Source: Providencia sp. PROV188
Lineage (GTDB): Bacteria; Pseudomonadota; Gammaproteobacteria; Enterobacterales; Enterobacteriaceae
Length of the DNA: 64,000 bases
NCBI RefSeq assembly: GCF_027595165.1
Contig: NZ_CP097291.1
Coordinates: 2,542,001 to 2,606,000, forward strand
Direction of reading: 5' to 3'
This document shows, piece after piece, positions 8,976 through 16,958 of the stretch. The notes under the pieces are model-generated. The model did not search any database. It was not told the DNA's origin and worked only from the letters and a program-made list of their open reading frames with translations. The position numbers were made by a program, and so were the translations under genes. How positions within the stretch are numbered: position 1 is the first letter of the stretch; the number at the start of each line of letters is the position of its first letter.

Positions 8976-9605
8976 ATGAAAATGTTTAAATCAGCGATAT
9001 TTCTTCTCATCGTCTCTACCCTTACGGGATGCGGAGATAATTTTTCGTGTGAAAACGAAGAGGTACTAAAATCAGTTAACGAGGTTATTGTCAGTAACGC
9101 TTTAAATAAAGTCGACTTCAGAACATTCCGCCCATACAGTCAGTCTGGTTTAACGAGTCATGTGGTGAAGATAACTTGGGATAACCCTATCGCTATTGAT
9201 AGCAATCCGAATGTTAAATCGTTAACTTGCAAAGTGCATCTCACAGCCATGCTATCCGATGATGAAAATAACAATTTAAAACAGCGGATTGATGACATTA
9301 ACCAAAGGGCGATGAAAGAACCCAGCTACGAGAATAATAAAAGTTTTATCGCGAATGTGAATAAAACCGCTATTGATATGGCAAAAACTAGGCAAGTCAC
9401 GGGTACGGTAGAATATACTCTCTATCAGTCAAAGGGACAGGTGGTGACTGAAGTCAGTAATACGCCAGAGGTGAGCCGAGTCATTAATCATATTGGAGAT
9501 AAATTATTACGCCCTATAGCAAGAGTGTATGCAGCTCAGCGGGGAGAGTTATCATTAAATAATTTTTATTCTATCGATATTCTGTCTATGTTTCGCGCAC
9601 GATAA
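8976..9605 (+). CDS. Putative lipoprotein, unknown function
   Basis: 209 residues with a lipoprotein signal: a hydrophobic stretch ending in LTGCGDN, so Cys19 would be lipid-modified and the protein anchored in the outer or inner membrane. The rest is polar, with no further membrane segment and no domain I can name. The segment LTCKVHLTAMLSDDENNNLKQRIDDIN resembles genome-island lipoproteins that sit beside WYL regulators, but I cannot give a function. It lies 74 bases before another exported protein gene. Confidence 0.7.
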   Translation: MKMFKSAIFLLIVSTLTGCGDNFSCENEEVLKSVNEVIVSNALNKVDFRTFRPYSQSGLTSHVVKITWDNPIAIDSNPNVKSLTCKVHLTAMLSDDENNNLKQRIDDINQRAMKEPSYENNKSFIANVNKTAIDMAKTRQVTGTVEYTLYQSKGQVVTEVSNTPEVSRVINHIGDKLLRPIARVYAAQRGELSLNNFYSIDILSMFRAR

Positions 9606-9678
9606 ATCAGGGGTAAGGCTCTGAATATAAATACTATCATTAACTATTTAAATTATCGGTAATAATTAAGGAGAGACC

Positions 9679-10152
9679 ATGAAAATATTATCATATCTTA
9701 CACTCACAGCTGCGCTGCTGAGTGCTGTCCCCACCGCTTATGCCGTACCCAATATCTGGGGTTCCGGCTACGGCATGGGTGTGTTTGAGTATATCATCAC
9801 CGATTCACAGGACACTGAGTTGAATATTAGCTGTACCAGTAATCCCGATGATACTCAGGTATTACAACACAGTGTACTGGTCACATTACCGGATGGAAGA
9901 ATACTGAGTTCACATGACGAAAATACCCAGATCACGCTGGTTACCAGCGATGAACAGTATGGTGTTCCCCCGTCTTTAGGCTGGCGTAATGGGGATAATG
10001 CATGGATATCATTCATTGATGCTGTTAGAAAAGCAACATCGTTTGAAGTCTGGATTAACAACAAAAAAGTAGCCCGTTTCACACCCTCCGCCAGCAATAT
10101 TCATAAGGTACTCGCTGATATGTCAGTTTGCACAAACCTCACTGCGGATTAA
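9679..10152 (+). CDS. Exported periplasmic protein, unknown function
   Basis: 157 residues with a clear Sec signal peptide (MKILSYLTLTAALLSAVPTAYA, cleavage after residue 22) and an AGGAGAG ribosome-binding site. The mature part has two Cys (about 52 and 152) and a beta-rich pattern with a long acidic middle. No family is recognised. It is followed by a strong hairpin at 10168-10193, which suggests that the lipoprotein and this gene end a transcript here. Confidence 0.7.
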   Translation: MKILSYLTLTAALLSAVPTAYAVPNIWGSGYGMGVFEYIITDSQDTELNISCTSNPDDTQVLQHSVLVTLPDGRILSSHDENTQITLVTSDEQYGVPPSLGWRNGDNAWISFIDAVRKATSFEVWINNKKVARFTPSASNIHKVLADMSVCTNLTAD

Positions 10153-10167
10153 TATCAGCGCCTCACA

Positions 10168-10193
10168 ACATCCGTTTTGTCTGAAACGGATGT
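10168..10193 (+). terminator. Hairpin after the exported-protein gene
   Basis: ACATCCGTTT and AAACGGATGT form a perfect 10-base stem with a six-base loop, 15 bases after the stop codon. The T-run is not immediate (TTTTTTATT begins about 17 bases later), so it may act as a transcript stabiliser rather than a classic terminator. Confidence 0.55.
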
Positions 10194-10252
10194 GCTCACA
10201 TTCCCCTACGTTTTTTATTATAGGCTACTACTGGTAGCTCTGAGGTTTCACT

Positions 10253-10465
10253 ATGTCCTTTTTGAAAATGCTTATCACTGCCTTAGGCAAGGCTCTTAAC
10301 GGGTACGGAGCCCGTCAGGCACAGCAGTTTATTGAAACTCACTTTCGCCACGCTGGCTATGATGACGATCATATCAATATAGCCAGAGAAGCGGTTGCGG
10401 TATTTTTCACTGAGTTGATAACGGCTTTGATGACCCGTATTCTGCGGATCCTTGACAGGTTCTGA
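10253..10465 (+). CDS. Small island protein, unknown function
   Basis: 70 residues, amphipathic and possibly membrane-associated at its C-terminus (AVAVFFTELITALMTRILRILDRF). No family is recognised. Its stop codon overlaps the next small gene (TGATG), so the two are probably translated together. AGGTTTCACT precedes the start. The pair lies just before a non-coding stretch and the antirestriction gene. Confidence 0.5.
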   Translation: MSFLKMLITALGKALNGYGARQAQQFIETHFRHAGYDDDHINIAREAVAVFFTELITALMTRILRILDRF

Positions 10466-10608
10466 TGCCATTGAGTACTATTACAGCAGACGATCTGAAT
10501 CGCTGCTCCTATCCCCTGAAAGTCATTGAAGCCACTGATGAGGTTCTCGGGATATTTGACCGAGATAAGGAGTACCACCAGCTATCCCTAAACAAGTTAC
10601 TAACTTGA
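10465..10608 (+). CDS. 47-residue protein coupled to the previous gene
   Basis: Reads MPLSTITADDLNRCSYPL then KVIEATDEVLGIFDRDKEYHQLSLNKLLT. It begins within the stop codon of the upstream gene, so translation is likely coupled. The composition (acidic, no hydrophobic segment) and the intact frame support a real gene. A two-gene module with a small hydrophobic partner could be toxin-antitoxin-like, but that is only inference. Confidence 0.45.
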   Translation: MPLSTITADDLNRCSYPLKVIEATDEVLGIFDRDKEYHQLSLNKLLT

Positions 10609-11026
10609 TATAAAAATACAAGCAGTGAATACCACATTTAAGCCACATCATCCTGTGATAGTCGCGCCTGCAACGGAAGGCTATAACCTACTGAATTTAT
10701 ACAGATATTACCCGTATAAATCTGTAGTGGCATCGCTAGGCAACTACACTCAACTTATATAACCCCCTTTGTAGAAACACTCGTGCTTAATGATTTTGGC
10801 AATGAGTCAGTGATATCGCTGATACCATAATCAATATCATTCCATTACCCCCATTGATAAAACATACGATCAGCACTGCTAAAAACAGCCTTGTATCCGT
10901 TGCTAACTCTCTGTGGAGCCTGTTCTTTTAACCGCTTACGTTAATTCATTATTTATCACACCCAGCGCTAATCTTTAACGGGATTGGCGCTTTTTTATTT
11001 CTCAATATCAATAATAAGGTTTTCTT
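10609..11026. other. Non-coding stretch with hairpins before the antirestriction gene
   Basis: No gene seen. It contains an 8-base inverted repeat (ATTTATAC ... GTATAAAT, about 10698-10720) and ends in a terminator-like hairpin at 10963-10997. The region between that hairpin and the next start is only about 30 bases. Confidence 0.4.
10963..10997 (+). terminator. Intrinsic terminator before the antirestriction gene
   Basis: AGCGCTAATC pairs with GATTGGCGCT (one G-T pair) and is followed by TTTTTTATTTC. It ends any rightward transcript coming from the island genes, so the antirestriction gene either has its promoter within this hairpin region or depends on read-through. Confidence 0.6.
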
Positions 11027-11443
11027 ATGACACTCGATTCAATCTCTGCAACACCCGTCCCAAACCACCAACGCACACGTTTCTGGCAAACCCACTTTGG
11101 CACCGTTAAAGGCTTCGCCATATTTGAAGTAGTAATTTTCACTATTATGGGCCAGTTTTGTGATGAGTATACTGGCGGCTATTGGGAATACTGCACATTA
11201 CCCAACGGCGGTGCATTTGTTTATCCTGATTTGGCCCCTGAAAAACTCACTCTATTCAATATGCATAATGGCAACGAAGCAGAACTAAGCCCTGAAGCGG
11301 CAGGTGTCGCCGTCTGCTTGATGCTGTATAGCCAGTGGTCATTTAGAACAGAAAGTGAATTGCTAGTCGAGCGTTTCTATCAGCTTCGTGATTACGCCAT
11401 TCAACATCCTGAAAGTTCAGCCATTTTCCATCTTATCGATTAA
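11027..11443 (+). CDS. Antirestriction protein, KlcA/ArdB family
   Basis: 138 residues, the usual length of the family. Family marks are FGTVKGFAIFEVVIFTIMGQFCDEYTGGYWEYCTLPNGGAFVYPDL in shorter pieces: the EYTGGYWEY and LPNGGAF motifs and the C-terminal RFYQLRDYAIQHPESSAIFHLID. ArdB/KlcA proteins inhibit type I restriction enzymes in vivo without mimicking DNA charge as ArdA does, and help mobile elements enter new hosts. Here it is followed 60 bases later by a DUF932 gene, a pairing common in CP4-type islands and plasmids. Confidence 0.88.
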   Translation: MTLDSISATPVPNHQRTRFWQTHFGTVKGFAIFEVVIFTIMGQFCDEYTGGYWEYCTLPNGGAFVYPDLAPEKLTLFNMHNGNEAELSPEAAGVAVCLMLYSQWSFRTESELLVERFYQLRDYAIQHPESSAIFHLID

Positions 11444-11503
11444 TTCCCTCTTAATTCAATCTTTCAGTTTTACCTATCTTATTTATATTCAAGGAAATTA
11501 ACT

Positions 11504-12331
11504 ATGACTCGCTTAGCATCCCGCTTTGGTGCGGCGAATAGTATTCGTCGTGACCGCCCGTTAACTGCCGAAGAATTATTCCGTACTGTACCGAGTGTTT
11601 TCTCTGAAGAAAAACACGAATCTAGAAGTGACCGATACACTTATATTCCAACCATTACCTTACTCGACAGCCTACAAAAAGAAGGCTTTTATCCGTTCTT
11701 TGCTTGTCAAACTCGTGTACGTGATACCAGCCGTCGAGAGCATACTAAGCACATGTTACGACTTCGACGCCATGACCAAATTACGGGTATACAAGTCCCT
11801 GAAATTATTCTTTTAAATAGCCATGATGGTTCGAGTAGCTATCAGATGTTGCCGGGACTCTTTAGAGCAGTATGCTCCAACGGTTTAGTTTGTGGAGATT
11901 CGTTTGGTGAAGTGCGTGTACCCCATAAAGGTGATGTTGTTGGCAAGGTGATTGAAGGGGCCTATGAGGTACTGGAAACCTTTGATTCGGTCGCTGAAAA
12001 GCGTGAACAGATGCAGTCACTATTGTTACCACCACCAGCACAACAAGCCTTGGCACAAGCAGCTCTGACCTATCGTTTTGGTGAGGAACATCAGCCTATT
12101 ACTGAGGAGCAAGTATTACAACATCGTCGCTGGGAAGATAAGAAAGATGATCTTTGGACTGTATACCAACGCTTGCAGGAGAATTTAATTAAAGGGGGAC
12201 TATCGGGCAGAAATGCCAAAGGCAAGCGCGCTCGCACGCGTTCAGTGAATGGTATTGATGGGGATATTAAACTGAATAAGGCACTGTGGGTGATGACTGA
12301 AAAGATATATGAGTGTTTTAAAAATAACTGA
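11504..12331 (+). CDS. DUF932 protein (YfjQ/YafZ-like)
   Basis: 275 residues. It matches the YfjQ/YafZ group of E. coli prophage-like islands: SRFGAANSIRRDRPLTAEELFRTVPSVFS at the start in pieces, then LRLRRHDQITGIQVPEIILLNSHDGSSSYQMLPGLFRAVCSNGLVCGD and VIEGAYEVLETFD. The biochemical role is not established. It nearly always travels with antirestriction and RadC-like genes on integrative elements. It is preceded by AAGGAAATTAACT and followed by a long perfect palindrome. Confidence 0.85.
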   Translation: MTRLASRFGAANSIRRDRPLTAEELFRTVPSVFSEEKHESRSDRYTYIPTITLLDSLQKEGFYPFFACQTRVRDTSRREHTKHMLRLRRHDQITGIQVPEIILLNSHDGSSSYQMLPGLFRAVCSNGLVCGDSFGEVRVPHKGDVVGKVIEGAYEVLETFDSVAEKREQMQSLLLPPPAQQALAQAALTYRFGEEHQPITEEQVLQHRRWEDKKDDLWTVYQRLQENLIKGGLSGRNAKGKRARTRSVNGIDGDIKLNKALWVMTEKIYECFKNN

Positions 12332-12425
12332 CACTTACAATTTGAGAAAAAACTTAAATAGTCTATCCGAAGGATATTAAATGCAAAAATACTCATTTCA
12401 TTTACCAATATTATTCTTCTAAACA

Positions 12426-12459
12426 TAGCATTACTGAGAAAATTTTCTCAGTAATGCTA
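12426..12459. repeat. Perfect 34-base palindrome
   Basis: TAGCATTACTGAGAAAA is followed directly by its reverse complement. There is no loop and no adjoining T-run, so in RNA it would form a hairpin with a tight turn and in DNA a possible cruciform or protein-binding site. It separates the island genes from the five-gene GTPase operon and may be a terminator working in both directions. Confidence 0.6.
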
Positions 12460-12695
12460 AATCGAATTCATTTCATAAAGTTTTATGAAGTAGATTCCAA
12501 CACATGAAACTCTAAAAATTTATTTTTTAAGAGACTGTAATTTAAATTTATGAGTAATTATTTTTTTAACCTAAAAATCACCTTCTATCTTGACTATTAT
12601 CTTCAACCATGGTGAGCTTAGAACAGATATTTTCTTTGACAAAACAACATAGTTTCAAAACAAATAACTCATTGATTAGAAATATAGGGGTTGTA

Positions 12696-14066
12696 ATGCC
12701 AGCTGTTTTTGTTCATGTCTCTGACATTCATTTTGGTCAAGAAAAAGATGACCGTATCCACATTCATTACGATGTTAAACAACAGCTAATTACTGACGCC
12801 TATAACGTAATTTCTAGCATCCCTAATAGGAGCGTCGAAGGAATCTTAGTATCAGGAGATATAGCACACTCTGGAACTCGCAAAGAATATGAAGAGGCAG
12901 GTAAGTGGTTAGACGCACTTACAGAAAAAATAGGGATAGAAAAAAACCGTGTCCAAATGGTTCCAGGAAACCATGACCTTGACCGTTCGAAGCTCTCTAT
13001 TTCTGGTAAACTGTTATTAGATCATATTCGAGATGGTGGTTCAGAAGAATATGAAGCAGTCCTTCAGAATAGAGGTGATAGTGCAGCACTATATGCACGG
13101 TTTGAAGACTATAGCCGCTTTAGTAATGCTTATAATTGTCCCCTAAATAGCGATGGAAGCTATGCTTCTGAAATGATTGTTTCACTCGCTCCAGAACGAA
13201 GTATTCGCTTTATTAGGTTTAACTCATCCTTACTTTGCCATGGTAAAGAACATAATGAGCAACCAGAATTAATGATTGGAGCTAGACAGTTTACAATTCC
13301 TCGAGATTCTGGAGTCGAAAATATAATCTTGGTTCATCATCCCTTAAGCTGGTATAAGGATGAAGAGCAAGTTAAAAATTATATACGCAGTCGTGCCCGT
13401 GTATTTATATCTGGTCATGAACATAACCCAAAAGTAACTATAGATAATGTCGAAGATGGTAGTGACTTATTAATGCTAGCAGCTGGAGCTACTGTTCCTT
13501 ATCAATCAAATGATGTATATACATTCACTTACAATATATTAGAGTTTGATTGGGATGAAGAAATGGATAGACTATTAGTTACCATTCATCCTAGGGCTTG
13601 GAATCCTAAACGAACTTGCTTTGAAAGTGATAATAACCGTTTAGGTGGTAAGGCTCCAACCTTTAGTTTACAATCACCTTTTTTTCGAGCAGCCTCCACT
13701 GAGAAAGGGATTTCTTCGTTAATAGAAAACGAAATCTCACCTATTGTTATTGAATCTGATCCCATACCAGAAAAAACTCTAGCCGAAAAAGAAGCTATAG
13801 TGTCTAAAAATCATGAAATACAAAAAAAAGAACCTAATAATCATGATTATGAAATAACTAAGTTCCATTTTTTTCGAGACCTTTACGAAGGTGAACGCCT
13901 TCGAATTTTAGTTGAGTTAGGGGCTTTGCCTGATAACTTTGATGAGCAGATGAACCAAGGCCTTGAACGTAAGTTGCTAGAGATGATTGTTAAAGATGGG
14001 AATATAAATCAGCTGAAAAGTATGGTCGATGAAATCATTAGTGATAGGAAGGATAAAATAAAGTAA
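12696..14066 (+). CDS. Calcineurin-like metallophosphoesterase (first gene of GTPase system)
   Basis: 456 residues. The metallophosphoesterase motifs are all present: D10-x-H12 (VSDIHFG), GD at 54-55 (VSGDIAHSG), GNH at 91-93 (PGNHDLD), VHHP and GHEH. It should hydrolyse a phosphodiester or phosphomonoester, possibly of nucleic acid or a nucleotide. After a charged linker, the last ~70 residues (RLRILVELGALPDNFDEQMNQ onward) look like a small helical adaptor domain, possibly an effector-associated domain. The start at 12696 has AGGGG upstream and begins at the domain edge; 12609 would add 29 residues of poor character. Its stop overlaps the next start (TAATG). As the only clear enzyme effector in the operon it is the probable killing component. 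Confidence 0.85.
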   Translation: MPAVFVHVSDIHFGQEKDDRIHIHYDVKQQLITDAYNVISSIPNRSVEGILVSGDIAHSGTRKEYEEAGKWLDALTEKIGIEKNRVQMVPGNHDLDRSKLSISGKLLLDHIRDGGSEEYEAVLQNRGDSAALYARFEDYSRFSNAYNCPLNSDGSYASEMIVSLAPERSIRFIRFNSSLLCHGKEHNEQPELMIGARQFTIPRDSGVENIILVHHPLSWYKDEEQVKNYIRSRARVFISGHEHNPKVTIDNVEDGSDLLMLAAGATVPYQSNDVYTFTYNILEFDWDEEMDRLLVTIHPRAWNPKRTCFESDNNRLGGKAPTFSLQSPFFRAASTEKGISSLIENEISPIVIESDPIPEKTLAEKEAIVSKNHEIQKKEPNNHDYEITKFHFFRDLYEGERLRILVELGALPDNFDEQMNQGLERKLLEMIVKDGNINQLKSMVDEIISDRKDKIK

Positions 14067-15097
14067 TGAAAAATTTAGCCAGTCATATGCGAATCAGTGG
14101 TATTCAAATAACAGATAGTGATGTAGAGTCCCGAAAAGAAGCCATAAAAACACTGGCGATTATGTGGGGAAAAGAGAAAAAATCTAGTTCCATCGTTTCT
14201 ACTGCTGCAATGATTTCTGACTCACTTAGTGGGGATGGAACCCCATCAGTAGATTTAGGGGAACAAGTTCAAAATGAAATTCAAAAAAAATCCCCATCTT
14301 TCTTATATGAAGAACGTGCGCTTGATGTTGGTATTTGTTCTGCTATGGCCATGGTTTCACTCTTAGATGGCCCCCATAACACCAATAGTGTCTGGATAAA
14401 TAAGGATATCTATGCTACTGCATTTTGGTTGATACTATCATTTCAACCGATTCTCGAAGATGATCGACGTGAAAAACTCCGTCGTGAGCTTCTTGAGCTA
14501 GCAGCTAAATGGAGCATAAATTTAGCTGAAAGTGCTAGAGTGCGCCTTGAAGTTCCCGATCCTAGTTGCTTAAATATTACTATGGGTGAAGATAATACTA
14601 TCGCTAACAATTTTAAAGAAGCAATTAGTAATTCTATTAATACATTACGCTATAATGCTGCCTTAGACCGCGAAGAATTAGATTTTTTATGGTGGGCTCA
14701 ATCGGGAAGTAGCCGCGTATTAAAAAGACGATTATCGGAAGTTGAAGAACCTGTTCGCATTATTTCGGCAGGAATTGAAGGCGCAAAATTACTACGTCAC
14801 CTTCCTTGTGAAGTCAATCGTGAGATTATTCTACGCACATTAAGTGATAATCCTATACTTGATTTAAATGAGTTACTTTTAGCTATCGAGAGTGATAGAT
14901 CTGAACTTAATAAGGCATTTTTAATCGAAAATGTTAATGCTCATCCTACAGTTTTCCCCCTCCTCCACGCATTGAGCACGGGTGCCTCCATAAATGCTGG
15001 AGCTAGTATAAAACGCCCTCTTTCTGAATGGGGGGAAAGAGCTTTACTTGAGGCAACATTCGCTACAATGATGTCTCATGGGGTCGGAAAATTATGA
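14066..15097 (+). CDS. All-helical GTPase-system protein (GASH-like)
   Basis: 343 residues, predicted all alpha, with no catalytic motif visible. The segment NAALDREELDFLWWAQSGSS and the following RLSEVEEPVRIISAGIEGAKLLRHLP fit the GTPase-associated system helical (GASH) family as I recall it. In predicted conflict systems this protein is coded beside the double-GTPase genes and is thought to be an adaptor linking GTPase state to the effector. It overlaps both neighbours (TAATG upstream, ATGA downstream), so all are translated together. Family assignment is from memory and gene order; it should be tested by profile search. Confidence 0.7.
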   Translation: MKNLASHMRISGIQITDSDVESRKEAIKTLAIMWGKEKKSSSIVSTAAMISDSLSGDGTPSVDLGEQVQNEIQKKSPSFLYEERALDVGICSAMAMVSLLDGPHNTNSVWINKDIYATAFWLILSFQPILEDDRREKLRRELLELAAKWSINLAESARVRLEVPDPSCLNITMGEDNTIANNFKEAISNSINTLRYNAALDREELDFLWWAQSGSSRVLKRRLSEVEEPVRIISAGIEGAKLLRHLPCEVNREIILRTLSDNPILDLNELLLAIESDRSELNKAFLIENVNAHPTVFPLLHALSTGASINAGASIKRPLSEWGERALLEATFATMMSHGVGKL

Positions 15098-16116
15098 GTG
15101 GTTCATGCCAATTTGATGGGTGCTCTTTTGATGAAACAGGAATTTGTGCCTTAGATCATTCCCCTGGTGAGTGCCCAAACCGCTCCGTTCAACATACTGA
15201 TAATGAAGTTACATCTAATGATATTCCAGAATACGATGATTTATCAGACCAAATAACTTCCCCTGTTTTGTCTGAACCCACTAATTCACATACATTTGGT
15301 TCAAATCGCTCCCTTGGATTAGATGAATTAGATGCAATAATGAAGAAAAAGTATGTCAATGTTATCGGTATTCTTGGAGATCCCGAGTCTGGTAAAACTG
15401 CATGCCTTGCAAGTTTGTACCTACTTGTATCACATGCAAAGTTAAATGGATGGTCTTTCGCCGATAGTTTGAGCCTCATTGCCTTTGAAGATATAGCCCG
15501 TGGTGCTAGAGATTGGAATAATGGCAAAATACCTGAACAAATGACAGTACATACCGAACTAGCAGATGACCATAATCCAGGGTTTTTACACCTTAGACTT
15601 AATAGGCTTTTAGATGGAAGAAAGGTAGATATAGCTCTTCCTGATATACCTGGTGAGTGGACTCAAACCCTAATTACTAGTTCACGATACGATAGGCTTG
15701 AGTTTTTAAAATCAGCTGAAGTAATTTGGATTGTACTTGATGGTCGAATTCTTGCTAACAAAGAGCAACGAGGCAGCCTTATTATTCGGATTGGACAGCT
15801 AGCTGGTCGACTTAATACAATGTTCAATAGTCAAATCCCTCGCTTAATAATTGTTGTAACTCATCATGACTCTTATACCCTTGACGGAAATGTATCCACG
15901 CGATTACTTGGCGAACTTAAACGCTATAATGTAAGTGCTGAAATTGTTGAAGTTTCTCCTTTCTCTGAGAACCAAGAAAAAGTTCCCGCTGGGTTTGGGT
16001 TAGATAAATTAATGAATATTTCCATTTGCTCACAAAATGAGCGCCCCCCATTTTGGAGAGCAGAGCCTCCTGACGATAATAAACGCAGCTATCTTAATTA
16101 CAGGAGTAACCGATGA
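15094..16116 (+). CDS. P-loop GTPase with N-terminal zinc-ribbon-like Cys cluster (DO-GTPase-like)
   Basis: 340 residues. Residues C5, C10, C18 and C27 could bind zinc. After a ~60-residue low-complexity linker comes a GTPase core: Walker A GDPESGKT (95-102), DIPGEW as the Walker B/switch II motif, and VTHHD in the position of the NKxD base-specificity motif. The DIPGEW and THHD variants fit the double-GTPase (DO-GTPase) families described in predicted conflict systems. It probably works with the second GTPase downstream, whose start overlaps its stop by four bases. Confidence 0.78.
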   Translation: MSGSCQFDGCSFDETGICALDHSPGECPNRSVQHTDNEVTSNDIPEYDDLSDQITSPVLSEPTNSHTFGSNRSLGLDELDAIMKKKYVNVIGILGDPESGKTACLASLYLLVSHAKLNGWSFADSLSLIAFEDIARGARDWNNGKIPEQMTVHTELADDHNPGFLHLRLNRLLDGRKVDIALPDIPGEWTQTLITSSRYDRLEFLKSAEVIWIVLDGRILANKEQRGSLIIRIGQLAGRLNTMFNSQIPRLIIVVTHHDSYTLDGNVSTRLLGELKRYNVSAEIVEVSPFSENQEKVPAGFGLDKLMNISICSQNERPPFWRAEPPDDNKRSYLNYRSNR

Positions 16117-16955
16117 GTCGTTCAATAATCTTACTTGGAGGTCCTGACTCTGGAAAAACTAACTACATTGGACCATTGTGGCGTGAGCTTGATTTTGGCC
16201 AGGGCGCCCTACATTCGGCAGAACAACCAAAAGATATCAATTTTGTTTTAGAAGTTGCGGAGCACATACTTCAAGGGAGCTTTGCTCCTAGAACAGAGCA
16301 TAGCGATGCACGCCGTGATTTTGAGGTTACAGTCGCTAAAACGAAAGGGGGTCCAACCTCTAAAGTTATTGTTCCAGATATTTCAGGTGAATTATGGCGT
16401 AATGCTGTAATTGATAATGAAATATCTGCTGATTGGATGAATGAATTAAAACGAGCAGATGCAGCATTGCTTTTTATAAGAGTTGATTCTGATCAAGATG
16501 TTCGTCCTCTTGATTGGGTGACATCTCGTAAGCTTATTGAAAAAATCGGAAATGTAGAAGAACAAGGTCTTCCAACACAAGTAGTGTTATGCGAGTTGAT
16601 TCATTTTCTTGAAAAGACCCTTGATAAGCGCGAAGATGGTAATCTCCCACGCTTATCTATTGTAGTCTCTGCTTGGGATAGAGTAAGCCCAGATTTATTC
16701 TCGCAAGGTCCCTTAAAATATTTACAGCGTGAATTTCCACTGGTTGCAGGGAGAATTACCGATATAGAAACACTAGATATTAAAGTATTCGGCCTAAGCT
16801 CTGTGGGCGGAGACCTAAAAAATGATAAAATTTACCGAGAAGATTTTTTAGAAACGGGCCCTGATGGACGAGGGTGGGTTTCTGTCTATGATGGACAAGA
16901 ATGGGTGAAGATTTACGATATTACTCTTCCTATTGAATGGGCTGTGGGGCTATAA
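16113..16955 (+). CDS. Second P-loop GTPase (DO-GTPase-like)
   Basis: 280 residues. Walker A is GGPDSGKT at 9-16, the Walker B/switch region is VPDISGELW, and SAWDRV stands in the position of NKxD. The PDISGE and PDIPGE forms in this and the previous protein are clearly related, so the two are likely partners in one complex. The gene overlaps the upstream GTPase (ATGA) and ends three bases before the GTG of the last gene. In this class of system the GTPases are inferred to act as the invader-sensing switch. Confidence 0.78.
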   Translation: MSRSIILLGGPDSGKTNYIGPLWRELDFGQGALHSAEQPKDINFVLEVAEHILQGSFAPRTEHSDARRDFEVTVAKTKGGPTSKVIVPDISGELWRNAVIDNEISADWMNELKRADAALLFIRVDSDQDVRPLDWVTSRKLIEKIGNVEEQGLPTQVVLCELIHFLEKTLDKREDGNLPRLSIVVSAWDRVSPDLFSQGPLKYLQREFPLVAGRITDIETLDIKVFGLSSVGGDLKNDKIYREDFLETGPDGRGWVSVYDGQEWVKIYDITLPIEWAVGL

Positions 16956-16958
16956 ATA

